A stretch of 64,000 bases of DNA from Marthasterias glacialis (lineage: Eukaryota > Echinodermata > Asteroidea > Forcipulatida > Asteriidae), in the NCBI GenBank assembly GCA_911728455.2, contig OU452230.1, positions 2,034,300 through 2,098,299 on the forward strand, given 5' to 3'. Positions 54,701-57,173 of the stretch are shown one piece after another. Below the pieces are notes generated by a model. It saw only the letters and a program-made list of their open reading frames with translations, was not told the DNA's origin and searched no databases. The translations under genes were made by a program, and so were the position numbers. How positions within the stretch are numbered: position 1 is the first letter of the stretch; each line of letters begins with the position of its first letter.

Positions 54701-55146
54701 CCGATGAGATTAGTTTTTGCGCGACATGACTGGGCAAGAATCTTTCATGATGAAATTTGTGAAAACAAAATTGTGAAGCTGTCGGAGCGTTTCCATGGTT
54801 ACTCAGTGAACACTGGTAGCAGAAATGTTTTGTTGTTGTTGTGATTTTTCTGACTTGCTATGTTGTGATTCCCGATTATCCGAAACAGATTTCAGCAAAT
54901 CAAGTCTTGAAAATCATCAAGAATTTACATACCTGTGGTCAGTGATTAACCATTGAATTGTCCAAATGAGCTGATAGAATTTCAAGCCTTTTTAGTTGTA
55001 TTTTGTGGGAGCGGTTGACGCTTGATGATTTCTTTAACTGTATTTGTTTGCAGCTGATGAGGATGAAGAAGACAGAGGAGATGAGGATGAAGATGAAGAG
55101 GAGGAGACGGAGAGACAAGAAAACATTCCTGAGGAAGAAGTACTAG
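15669..55146 (+). CDS. AKAP13/ARHGEF28-like: AKAP13/ARHGEF28-like Rho guanine nucleotide exchange factor, N-terminal 361 codons (eight exons, 3' end outside window)
   Basis: Joining the eight exons listed below gives one uninterrupted reading frame of 1084 nt. Every junction has GT/AG ends and compatible phase. The product follows human AKAP13 and ARHGEF28 from the start codon: MAFSPQESPIYG against a PQxAPLYG-type start, then FQGSKSRHV, IPGHDSFESV, TFVQDS, LDERLTAAFEHLELSPSW and PRETLLHFATRLG, all in the same order and spacing. Family knowledge: these are cytoplasmic RhoA-directed exchange factors with a C1 zinc finger, DH and PH domains far downstream of this N-terminal region. Those domains are not in the window, so exchange activity is inferred from the family. 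The match is about equally good to both vertebrate paralogues, which suits a single pre-duplication invertebrate gene. The human sequences were recalled, not searched. Confidence 0.9.
16303..16487 (+). mobile_element. SINE-A, near full length
   Basis: It starts with GAACAAAGATATTGACAA. A-box TAGCTCAGTTGGTAAAGC and B-box AGGTTCAAATCCCGC are intact enough to be recognised as RNA polymerase III promoter boxes. TTTCTTTGTTCACTC and GGTTTCCCCTGTGGTTT follow. Confidence 0.88.
16690..16782 (+). mobile_element. MITE-F fragment
   Basis: CAGCCTCCTTGCCCCTTGG, TACCTTGGTGCCCCTTGAAA and AGAGGTGCCTTTAAG match the second subtype of the family (compare 53260). Both ends are missing. Confidence 0.6.
17156..17322 (+). 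mobile_element. MITE-D, decayed
   Basis: GGGCCCAATTTCATATTGCT, TTTTCTGCTAACC, GAGCAGGATACCAGTCAC, GGCCGGTAACCCTATTCTGG and TTAGCTACTTTTAGC. The right terminal repeat is lost. Confidence 0.75.
17942..18030 (+). mobile_element. Probable LINE 3' terminus with ATT-rich tail
   Basis: GTATAGCACTTTGGGGTC, then AAGGCGTAAGGCGCTTTCTAA, then a decayed ATTATTATT tract. This is the layout of CR1/L2-type LINE 3' ends (AGCACTTTGGGGTC...AGGCGCTATATAAAT, then a short tandem repeat). No coding part is recognised upstream. Confidence 0.45.
18569..19135. mobile_element. Element I (567 bp), bounded by TTAA
   Basis: TTAA at 18565-18568 and at 19136-19139 flank AGGGCCCATGAAGG...CTTCATGGGCTCT. The inverted repeats are about 22 bp with few mismatches. 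TTAA duplication is typical of piggyBac-type insertion, but TTAA is common in AT-rich DNA and no transposase is present. Confidence 0.75.
20012..20155 (-). mobile_element. MITE-F, antisense
   Basis: AAGGCCATTTTAGATTTTGC, AAGGGCACTTCCATTGC, GGGGCACCAAGGCCAAG and GAGGCCATGTCCTCTGTG, ending GTAATTCCAGTACTGG. Confidence 0.8.
20567..20728 (-). mobile_element. MITE-F second subtype, antisense
   Basis: TTCTTGTGAGGGCAAGGCAG, AACATTCCAAGGGGCATCAA, GAAGGCAATTGCCTCCATTG and GGTATCAGGCTTG reverse the order seen at 53260. Confidence 0.7.
20846..21024 (+). mobile_element. MITE-F, complete
   Basis: It runs from CAGGCCTGGAATTACTGGG to AAATTCCAGGCTTG. GGCCTTGGTGCCCCTTCAAA, CCCATAGACTTTAAGATG and AATGGCCTTGCCCTCTC are present. 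The ends form a 13-15 bp inverted repeat. Confidence 0.88.
21041..21148 (+). mobile_element. SINE-A, truncated 3' end
   Basis: GGCTGGATAGCTCAGTTGG, GGTCACAGGTTCAAATCCCG and CTTATTCACCCC are present. The GTTTCCCTTGTGG end is missing. It begins 17 bp after a MITE-F copy. Confidence 0.85.
21731..21862 (-). mobile_element. SINE-A, antisense
   Basis: On the minus strand, TTGACAAAACAGGGAGACC, A-box AGCTCAGTTGGTAGAGC, B-box GGTTCGAATCTCGC and TTTCTTTGCTTAACCC. It lies about 580 bp from the sense copy at 21041, so the two can pair in the transcript. Confidence 0.85.
22013..22163 (+). CDS. AKAP13/ARHGEF28-like: Coding exon 2 (residues 12-61), conserved N-terminal region
   Basis: The acceptor is CTCCTAG|GGTGG and the donor CCAG|GTAAGT. 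Read in phase 0 it gives GGGQIVVVF, LPGMDTEMILVF, QGSKSRHVTLARRL and QAIIP, then leaves one base. The alternation of hydrophobic and polar residues suggests beta strands. The GS-x-x-RHV motif is shared with ARHGEF28, and the IPG that spans the next junction is shared with both paralogues. The exon is visibly more GC-rich than the flanking intron. Confidence 0.92.
22207..22387 (+). mobile_element. MITE-D, complete
   Basis: Inverted ends GGACCCAATTTCATAGAGCT and AGCTCTATGAAATTGGACCC bound 181 bp. The inside has TTTTCTGCTAAGCAAAA, GCAGGATACCAGTCACAG and GGCTGGTAACC. Confidence 0.9.
22522..23100 (+). mobile_element. SINE-B, split by a SINE-C insertion
   Basis: The 5' part ends at 22599 in TTGGTAGTCTAGTT. 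The sequence resumes at 22951 as AAGTTGATAGGACATCTGC and continues through GTGGGTTTGAATCCCACCC, TTTCACAGGACTCGGGGAAA and CATCGGTGTATAGG. The intact order is known from the copy at 57945. Everything between is a SINE-C. Confidence 0.88.
22600..22950 (-). mobile_element. SINE-C inserted into a SINE-B
   Basis: On the minus strand the head (GGCGTGTCGTGGCCGAGTGG, GACTCAAGCTCCGGTGGC, GGGTACGAGTCCCGGTCATG) is followed by GACACTTGTGTCCTTGAGC and a body that differs from the other two copies. The left edge is T/A-rich, which fits a 3' A-rich tail. AGTT flanks both sides (22596-22599 and 22952-22955), possibly a short target duplication. Confidence 0.82.
24227..24610 (-). mobile_element. Element H copy 2, one end truncated
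   Basis: TAGGGCTCGAAATTTACACT, GAGGCCAGTGATTTTAG, TCAGTTGAATAATAATAATA, AATGTTGACTTGGAGTC and CTTGTTCAAATAAA parallel copy 1 in reverse order. The far terminal repeat is not found. Confidence 0.75.
24629..24671. repeat. 15-bp inverted repeat
   Basis: AAATGCCGCAAGTCA and TGACTTGCGGTATTT with one mismatch and a 13-nt loop, just past the truncated end of element H copy 2. Confidence 0.75.
25816..26118 (+). CDS. AKAP13/ARHGEF28-like: Coding exon 3 (residues 62-162), conserved N-terminal region
   Basis: The acceptor is TCTCACAG|GACAC and the donor CAAG|GTTAGT. It is 303 nt long, with phase 1 at both ends. It contains GHDSFESVHLSVYASEGG, GTLTFVQDSTYYLAQFLA, STLDERLTAAFEHLELSPSW and RLVEDTSRLDQ. 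Each block has a clear counterpart in AKAP13 (GHDCCETV, FHFVQDEAYDAAQFLA, SLDKKLVLAFRHLKLPTEW). The stretch near residues 110-125 (ENPSSIKSDRFD) differs most and is probably a loop. This is the most convincing coding segment in the window. Confidence 0.96.
26543..27298 (+). repeat. Diverged tandem repeat
   Basis: Two blocks alternate. One block (GGGATGCAGGGATCTTGG, GAGACTCCT, CTTCAGATGG) occurs at about 26575-26641 and 27208-27285, with a shorter form at 26752-26815. The other block (CATCAG-AAGA-CAGATCAA-GAGTTGTAAT) occurs at about 26660 and 27097 and starts again at 27296. Copies are perhaps 75-85 percent alike by eye. Confidence 0.75.
27310..27504 (+). mobile_element. MITE-D, left arm of a palindrome
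   Basis: GGCCCCAATTTCGAAGAG, TTTTCTGCTGAGCAAA, GGATACCAGTTAC, TTGGCTGGTAACCTTATTC and GCTTGAGCAGCGCTATGAAC. The 14 bp before it are repeated in reverse after the next copy. Confidence 0.82.
27605..27784 (-). mobile_element. MITE-D, right arm of a palindrome
   Basis: GGGTCCAACTTCATAGAGCT, GCTTACCAGAATAAGGTTAC, GACTGGTATCCTGC, TGCTTAGCAGAAAATTGC and TATGAAATTGGGGCC. It is opposite in orientation to the copy 100 bp to its left. Confidence 0.85.
28317..28341. repeat. G-run
   Basis: A nearly pure run of about 24 G with one C. Such runs are hard to sequence and the length is uncertain. Confidence 0.9.
28721..28797 (-). repeat. Interrupted (ATC)n / (GAT)n microsatellite, probable LINE 3' tail
   Basis: About 77 bp of ATC triplets with a few CTTC and CGTC interruptions. 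It lies directly downstream, on the minus strand, of the LINE ORF end. Short tandem repeats are the usual 3' ends of RTE/CR1/L2-type elements, so this tract is most simply the retrotransposon tail. The runs of His or Ile it would encode are not real proteins. Confidence 0.8.
28800..29212 (-). mobile_element. Decayed non-LTR retrotransposon: C-terminus of the endonuclease/reverse transcriptase ORF
   Basis: Read on the minus strand, three frames in succession carry the recognisable end of a LINE ORF2. The pieces are YRAETWTVKEELQDRLDGTH-IRLL, then QNIS-stop-REHQT, then NWRLPCRNRGRRPMNYLDA and DIRHELDDLACLTTDREA-stop. Related elements in many animals have AETWTL..LDGTYTRLL, NISWRDH, RGRP and DREKW in this order. 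Both stops fall where Trp is expected (TGG to TGA), and frameshifts separate the pieces, so the copy is dead. It runs 3' into the (GAT)n tract at 28721-28797. The match was made from memory of the family, not by search. Confidence 0.8.
29280..29479. repeat. 25-bp minisatellite, 8 tandem copies
   Basis: The unit begins GGAGGGACATCTGGGTATGG. Copies start every 25 bp at 29280, 29305, 29330, 29355, 29380, 29405, 29430 and 29455. The first seven are identical and the last diverges after 17 bp. No spacer separates copies, so this is not a CRISPR array. All six frames are open across it because the unit contains no stop. Confidence 0.97.
29637..29811 (+). mobile_element. MITE-D, decayed
   Basis: GGACCCACGGAAAATACTGC, TTTCTGCTGAGCAAAAATTA, CCAGTCACAAACTGTACACG, TTTTGGCTGGTGACC and CAAGCAGCTGTTTGGAATAA. 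Terminal repeats are recognisable but eroded. Confidence 0.72.
30374..30504. mobile_element. Element K (131 bp), inverted-repeat element
   Basis: GGGTGAATTTCACAAA and CTTTGTGGAATCCACACC bound repeated palindromic motifs TTAGGACTAGTCCTAA and GACTAGTCCTA. A partial relative, TTGCTTTGTGAAATTGAGCC, lies at 61757-61777. Confidence 0.65.
31537..31636. mobile_element. Element L copy 1
   Basis: GGGGCTGCAGCTGCAGC, TGCATTGAAGCATAGGC and CCTTAGCAACATCCTTAGC align with the better copy at 33393. Confidence 0.6.
33393..33493. mobile_element. Element L copy 2 (about 100 bp), best copy
   Basis: GAATTAGCGGCTGCGGC and GCAGCCGCTAATTGG are inverted ends. TTGAAGCATAGG and ACACCCTTAGCAACAGC lie inside. Confidence 0.72.
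33758..33866 (+). repeat. Dispersed 105-bp repeat copy 2
   Basis: GCTCCAGTCACGC, TGTCTTTATTAGCCGTTTAA, TGGTCATGTGACCAC, AACCAATGGGACTGCC and GGGGTATTTATGAAT match the copy at 3191. Confidence 0.8.
34334..34485. repeat. Two-copy tandem repeat, 81-bp period
   Basis: GGGGAAATCGCTCACTGGCA followed by CCATACATTCTGA and ATCAACAACTTTT occurs twice, 81 bp apart. The copies differ at only a few positions in the first 60 bp. Confidence 0.9.
34903..35098 (-). mobile_element. MITE-D, strongly decayed
   Basis: GGCCCAATTTCATCG, GAGCTGTAGCACAAGTAAGC, GGTTACCAGCCAATATACC, TTTTTGCCTAGCAGAC and TTTTCTGCTGTTAAGTG keep the order of the family. Several gaps and an internal insertion are present. Confidence 0.6.
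36430..36610 (+). mobile_element. SINE-B
   Basis: CTAGTGGTATAACATCTGC, GGGTTTGAATCCCACCCGAG, TATCGGTGTAGGG, ATATTCCTTATCCCCGATGC and AATTTAACATCTATTA follow in order. The 5' flank of the tRNA-like head is missing. Confidence 0.85.
38766..38959 (-). mobile_element. MITE-D, complete
   Basis: Ends GGGCCCAATTTCATAGAGCT and AGCTCTATGAAATTGGGTCC bound 194 bp. The terminal repeats continue inward as GCTTAAGCACAAAA and TTTTGTGCTTAAGC. This copy shows the terminal inverted repeat best, at about 34 bp. Confidence 0.92.
39056..39195. repeat. Possible small inverted-repeat element with GGCTCTGGCT ends
   Basis: AAAACCTCGGATTTGGCTCT at the left and AAGCCAAAGCCAGGGTTTCG at the right can pair over about 20 bp with mismatches. 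The region is compositionally simple (TGGCT repeats), which lowers confidence. Confidence 0.4.
39392..39567 (-). mobile_element. MITE-F second subtype, antisense
   Basis: GCAGGTCTGATTGCTTCGTT, CTTGAAAGGGCAAGGGCACC, CCTTTCAAGGGCACCAAGG and GGAGGCAATTGCCTCCATG, ending in TATTAGGCCTGG. Confidence 0.82.
39776..39942 (+). mobile_element. MITE-F first subtype
   Basis: GGCGTGGATTTACATGGGAG, GAGGCCATGGCCTCTGTTGC, TTGGTGCCCCTTCAAAAG, GGAAGTGCCCTTTCGC and GAAATTCCAGACCTG. It lies 209 bp from an oppositely oriented second-subtype copy. Confidence 0.87.
40412..40581 (-). mobile_element. SINE-A, antisense, near full length
   Basis: On the minus strand, TTGACAAAATAGGGAGACC, CAGCTCAGTTGGTAGAGC, GGTTCAAATCCCATTCCAG, TTTCTTTGTTTGCCCC and GTCAGTTTCCCTTGTGG. 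This is one of the clearest copies and a good basis for a consensus. Confidence 0.88.
41031..41445 (+). mobile_element. SINE-C, full length with (ATT)n tail
   Basis: A head of 88 nt (41031-41118) pairs GTGTCGT with ATGACAC and carries GGATTCAAGCCCTGG around a CAA anticodon. The body is GGACGTAAAGCCGTAGGTCC, AAGAACCCAGTGACACTTAT and GCACCTTGTAAAC. It ends GTAGAGCGCCATATAAATG and (ATT)n at 41419-41445. That end resembles LINE 3' termini, as expected if a LINE partner mobilised it. Confidence 0.88.
41448..41634 (+). mobile_element. MITE-D, complete, directly after a SINE-C tail
   Basis: GGGCCCAATTTCATGC and AGCTCTATGAAATTGGGCCC bound 187 bp. It begins 3 bp after the (ATT)n tail of the SINE-C. 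Confidence 0.9.
41930..42090 (+). mobile_element. MITE-F, first unit of a direct duplication
   Basis: AGGCCTTGATTTCCACG, GGTCTTGGCCTTGGTGCATC, AGAAGTTTCCCATAGACC and TGCCCTCTCAAAGATG. The following unit repeats its second half almost exactly. Confidence 0.82.
42091..42222 (+). mobile_element. MITE-F, second unit of a direct duplication
   Basis: GACTGCCCTGTTGCCCTGG, TTGGCCTTGGTGCCCCTTC, AGAAGTTTCCCATAGACC and GCTGCCCTCTCAAAGATG. It lacks the left terminal repeat, so it arose by local duplication, not by a new insertion. Confidence 0.82.
42740..42758. repeat. C-run
   Basis: About 19 C residues; the exact length is likely unreliable. Confidence 0.9.
43110..43320 (+). mobile_element. LINE 3' end (CR1/L2-type): ORF2 C-terminus, short 3' UTR and (TGAT)n tail
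   Basis: GPKLWNKLP at about 43111-43139 is followed, after a +1/-1 shift, by ATSLNTLKTLLKAYLFQEAY and a stop at 43222-43224. This is the typical end of CR1/L2-like reverse transcriptase ORFs (PxLWNSLP, then SLxxFKxxLKTxLFxxAY). About 65 bp of 3' UTR with AGGCACTTTATAAATTCTG follows, then (TGAT)n at 43291-43320. The frameshift and missing upstream part show a truncated, inactive copy. Confidence 0.8.
43459..43628 (+). mobile_element. SINE-A, decayed head
   Basis: GAACAAAGATATTGACAATT and TTTCTTTGTTCACCC with GTCAGTTTCCCTTGTGG are clear. The A-box is damaged (GGGCGAGGTTGGTAGAGCAC) and the B-box reads GTTCACATCCCG. Confidence 0.82.
44458..44802 (+). mobile_element. Possible LINE 3' UTR ending in (AAT)n
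   Basis: A T-rich stretch with CTAGACCCGTTGGGGTC and TGGCCTTTTGCCC motifs ends at an (AAT)n run (44786-44802). It is preceded by 23 A residues at 44435-44457. The layout resembles the 3' untranslated end of a retroposon, but no coding part is recognised. Confidence 0.3.
45883..45914. repeat. 13-bp inverted repeat with 6-nt loop
   Basis: CATAGAGAAAGGA, loop ACAGGA, TCCTTTCTCTATG is a perfect 13-bp stem. No T-run follows and no RNA role is implied. Confidence 0.85.
46032..46377. mobile_element. Element J (346 bp), bounded by TTAA
   Basis: TTAA at 46028-46031 and 46378-46381 flank AGCCTCAGCTCAACATTGG and CCAATGTTGAGCTGGGGCT, an inverted repeat of about 23 bp with one or two mismatches. No coding capacity. 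Confidence 0.78.
46622..46905 (-). mobile_element. SINE-B, full-length antisense copy
   Basis: On the minus strand it has GCAAATTTAACATCTATAA, GAACTGCCTCTAGCTAC, CTCGGTGGTCTAGTGGTAAG, GGTTCAAATCCCAACCG, TTTTCACAGGACTCAG, CATCGGTGTATGGG and ATATTCTTTATGCCCGATGC. The block GATGCAAATTTA appears near both ends. Confidence 0.88.
47955..48138 (+). CDS. AKAP13/ARHGEF28-like: Coding exon 4 (residues 163-223), ankyrin-like segment
   Basis: The acceptor is CACTGCAG|AGCC and the donor ACGA|GTGAGT. It is 184 nt, entering in phase 1 and leaving in phase 2. It encodes PPPRETLLHFATRLGLPQF, AEHLLDK and NQNGELAVALARSHGLDDLA. This reads as two ankyrin-like helix pairs (TLLHFATRLGL and GELAVALARSHGL) and matches the PRETLMHFAVRLGL and NQEGATPVSLALERGY segments of AKAP13. 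It joins directly to exon 3 with no missing residues relative to the vertebrate proteins, so no extra exon is needed in the 21.8-kb intron. Confidence 0.94.
49546..49692 (+). mobile_element. MITE-F second subtype
   Basis: GGCCTGATATGTCACGGGGG, GTCATTGCCTTAGTGCCC, TTGAAATGTTCCAATAGAAA and AGCAATCGGGCCTGC. Confidence 0.8.
49686..49830 (-). mobile_element. SINE-B fragment, antisense
   Basis: CACTGATGTGCGATTAGCAC, CTCAGTGCTTTCCCAAGCC, CCCACAGGCATACTACTTGG and TGGGGATCGAAC match the reverse of the head-to-tail part of SINE-B. Confidence 0.8.
50398..50478 (+). mobile_element. MITE-D, right-end fragment
   Basis: GTTTCTGCTTAGCAGAATTT, AAGCTTAGCAGAATGG and GGCAGCTCTATGAAACTAGT. The left half is missing. 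Confidence 0.6.
50656..50777 (+). CDS. AKAP13/ARHGEF28-like: Coding exon 5 (residues 224-264), Ser/Thr-rich linker
   Basis: The acceptor follows an extreme pyrimidine tract (C21 at 50603-50623, then CTTTCCCCCATCC...CATGCAG). The donor is TTAG|GTAAGA. The exon is 122 nt, entering in phase 2 and leaving in phase 1. The reading is open and rich in Ser and Thr (SKSRNPLGTATITTNTTEVS). It has no conserved motif that I recognise, which is normal for the linker after the ankyrin-like segment. The support is its splice sites and its phase match with both neighbours. Confidence 0.75.
51001..51165 (-). mobile_element. SINE-B fragment, antisense, in intron 5
   Basis: TTTTACTATACACTGATGTG, TACTCAGTACTTTGCCGAG, CCACAGGCATATTACTCGGG and GTGGGATTCGAACCTATGAC run up to GACCACAGAGCTTGCGTGG. 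About 18 bp inside the tRNA-like head are deleted. Confidence 0.85.
51204..51290 (+). mobile_element. SINE-B tail fragment, inverted relative to its neighbour
   Basis: AGTGCTTAACAAACATCCG, TGTAGTGTTAAACATAAACA, ATATTCTTGATCCCTGATGC and AAATTTGAAATG are the sense tail of SINE-B. It starts 39 bp after the end of the antisense copy. Confidence 0.75.
52392..52505 (+). CDS. AKAP13/ARHGEF28-like: Coding exon 6 (residues 265-302), acidic and proline-rich linker
   Basis: The acceptor is TCTCACAG|AGGAGG and the donor GTGG|GTACGT. It is 114 nt, phase 1 at both ends, and divisible by three. The product is EEDIQMLKELVSFMGEE followed by a proline- and serine-rich tail ending PPSPDYFTV. The first half looks like a short amphipathic helix. 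Moving the acceptor 2 nt downstream (CAGAG|G) brings an early stop, so the first AG is used. Confidence 0.85.
52506..53146 (+). other. Intron 6 (641 bp)
   Basis: A short intron, of which about 130 bp is an antisense SINE-A (52596-52728). A T-rich low-complexity stretch lies at 52970-53012 before the acceptor. Confidence 0.8.
52596..52728 (-). mobile_element. SINE-A, antisense, in intron 6
   Basis: On the minus strand, TTGACAAAATGGGCAGACC, TAGCTCACTTGGTAGAGTAC, GGTTCAAATCCCACTC and TTTCTTTACCCG. It fills a fifth of a 641-bp intron. Confidence 0.82.
53147..53230 (+). CDS. AKAP13/ARHGEF28-like: Coding exon 7 (residues 303-330), Ser-rich linker
   Basis: The acceptor is GCATTATAG|GAAGC and the donor GCAG|GTAGGC. 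It is 84 nt, phase 1 at both ends, and divisible by three. The product is rich in Ser, Leu and Pro (LPARLPSEMLPSRLSSDQSS). It contains short LPxRL-type repeats (PARLPS, PSRLSS). I see no known domain. Splice sites and phase support it; the sequence alone would not. Confidence 0.75.
53231..55053 (+). other. Intron 7 (1823 bp)
   Basis: A MITE-F copy lies 30 bp after the donor (53260-53441). The rest has no named repeat. 54578-54844 is an open frame with possible splice sites, discussed under findings. Confidence 0.75.
53260..53441 (+). mobile_element. MITE-F second subtype, complete
   Basis: GGCAGGCCTGATACTTCAC and AAGCATACAGGCCTGGG bound the element. GGAGGCAATTGCCTCCATG, GCCTTGGTGCCCTTGAAATG and CTTGCCCTTTCAAGAACC lie between. 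Confidence 0.85.
55054..55146 (+). CDS. AKAP13/ARHGEF28-like: Coding exon 8 (residues 331-361), highly acidic
   Basis: The acceptor is TGTTTGCAG|CTGAT and the donor CTAG|GTAAGA. It is 93 nt, phase 1 at both ends, and divisible by three. More than half of its residues are Asp or Glu, in runs such as DEDEED and DEDEDEEEE, ending NIPEEEVL. Acidic runs of this kind are usually disordered. The underlying GAT/GAA/GAG runs could arise by slippage, but both splice sites and the frame are good. Confidence 0.8.
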   Translation: MMRMKKTEEMRMKMKRRRRRDKKTFLRKKY

Positions 55147-55301
55147 GTAAGAGAACAATAGTTTTCCTTAAATCAGCCGGGTTCGAACAATTCTCTAATG
55201 ATCTGAAGGGTTCGTTCTGAGAAACTGAAATCGCAACGTTGCATCAAGGGCAAGAATTCTTAGTGCAGAAAATATTAACAAAGATGTTTTTGAAACAACC
55301 A

Positions 55302-55474
55302 GGACCCATTTTCATAGAGCTGCTTAAGCAGTAAGTTTTGCTTAAAATTGTTATGCTGAGCACAAATGAGCAGGGTACAAGTTAAAGTGCAAGTGACACA
55401 GTATTTTGGCTGGCAACCTTTATTCTGGTAAGCATAACTTTGTTGTGGTTAAGCAGCTCTATGAAATAGGGCCC
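55302..55474 (+). mobile_element. MITE-D, complete
   Basis: GGACCCATTTTCATAGAGCT and AGCTCTATGAAATAGGGCCC bound 173 bp. Inside are GAGCAGGGTACAAGTTAAAG and TTTTGGCTGGCAACC. Confidence 0.88.
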
Positions 55475-55926
55475 GGAAGTTATGTAGCTTTTGGTGTTTT
55501 GACGGATGGCTGCCCTGCGATTTTGACTCCTGGTCAACTTCACTGTTCTTGAGGACACATTTTGTGCATCAAGATGTCTGATGCACAAGATCATTGCTGC
55601 ATAGAGTGATTCGCCAACAGTGTAACAGAGAAGTAGTCGCAACCGGTTGGCATTTTGAGCTGCTTTGTGATGGGTTCTGCTGCATACATAAAGCTATATA
55701 CATTGACCAGAGCGGTACCCTGTTTCTGCAATATACTTTGACTAGAGCGCTCACTCTTGATTTCACGTGCGTACATTTTGTAAGCCCCCTGGACGTGGAC
55801 ATACTTCGAGGATTATTCATTACTAAGGAACAAATGTATTTTTCAAAGAACTTACAGATGTTTGTGTTGAAACTGAAAAGCATGCATGTATGAGGTTTTG
55901 CGTTATGCACTCAAAGTAAGCATTTA

Positions 55927-56102
55927 TAGACCTTTGTCATGGTGCGGCCATCTTGATTTTCTCACATTCAAACCAATGTAACCCAACCCAGGCTGGAAGG
56001 GCAAATAGTCTGGTTCCTTTTTGTACAATGAATATTAGCATCTGTTACTGTTATTGGATACAGATAACATGACCAAGATAGTAGCAGCATGATAAAGGTC
56101 TA
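55927..56102 (+). mobile_element. MITE-E copy 2 (176 bp)
   Basis: The same length and ends as the copy at 5241, with roughly a dozen substitutions by eye and no indel. TAGACCTTTGTCATGG and GCATGATAAAGGTCTA form the ends. Confidence 0.88.
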
Positions 56103-56516
56103 TTGAAGTGGGTTCAGTGTAGAGATTCTATAATGCACAGAAAAGATTAAAAACACTGGTAATAATTATGTGCAAATTGTCGTACAACGGCCGTACAAAG
56201 TTTCAAGCTTTCACATAGTGTTGTACACAAACATGGATGCGCCCACACGGGTACAGAACGCCAGTCTAATTAGTAAAAATTTGTAGCTCTATGACTGCAT
56301 ATGATTGTCTAGACTTGGCCGAAGTTGTGCTCAGTGGATTTATTTGGCCCTGTGATTAAATGTCAACTCCCAGACTATACAAAATCAAACCTTCAGATTC
56401 GTGATATGAGCACTCACAACTCTGTACCATCTGCTGGAGAATTACTTCAAAAACGTTTTTGACGGTCACAGATGTTTGGATTCTGCTCTTTTTAGAAAAC
56501 GACTTGTCTTAAATAT

Positions 56517-56590
56517 CGGCCCAATTTCATCAAGCTGTTGAGCAGACAATACTGCTTAGCAAACCAGTCGCAAAAATGGTAACTTTATCG
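56517..56590 (+). mobile_element. MITE-D, left-end fragment
   Basis: CGGCCCAATTTCATCAAGCT, ACTGCTTAGCAAACCAGTCG and GGTAACTTTATCGG. The right end is missing. Confidence 0.6.
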
Positions 56591-57107
56591 GAGAACAACA
56601 CATAGAAATCAGAGAACGTCACAACAAACCTGGCTCACTTTGCAATGATTTTTGCTGTACGTAATAAATAAAAGGTTTAGTCACAATTTCCATCACAGTG
56701 TAAAAAAATGAATTGCAAAAGTTTTTGAACTTCAACCTAGCTTTTGTACTTTTTCTGAAAATGGACATTACAAACTGCAATAATTTTCCACAGTTTGTCA
56801 GATGTTATCTCATGGAAAGTTCTTCTGTCTTGAGCAATTTATGGTGGACGATATCTTGCTCCATGATTCTCAGTGATTTTTTTTTTAAGGCAGAATTTGG
56901 TCACTTGGTTATTTAGAGAGACATTTAGATAATTGAGAAAAAAAACAAAACATATTGCCAATTTCTCAGACTTTTCCTGATTGAAGTTGAGTAGTCGTGC
57001 TTTTCAGTTGACATTTACCAATAGCGTAAGCATCAGACATGTCTGGTTTTGCAGCGCTTGTCCAAACTGATGATCCTCATGACTGAGGATTCTTTTTCTT
57101 TTTTTAG

Positions 57108-57173
57108 CCTTAGCTCAGGGGCAAGTTAACCAAAGTCTTTCTTATAGTCACTGCACACTTTCCACCCAGGGCA
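57108..57173 (+). CDS. Possible coding exon 9 (22 codons)
   Basis: A strong pyrimidine tract (TTCTTTTTCTTTTTTTAG) precedes an open stretch that accepts phase 1 from exon 8. It reads LAQGQVNQSLSYSHCTLS and reaches a GCA|GTAGGG donor that again leaves phase 1. At 66 nt it is divisible by three, like exons 6 to 8. The donor is only fair and no homology is recognised. A chance acceptor in an intron remains possible. Confidence 0.3.
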
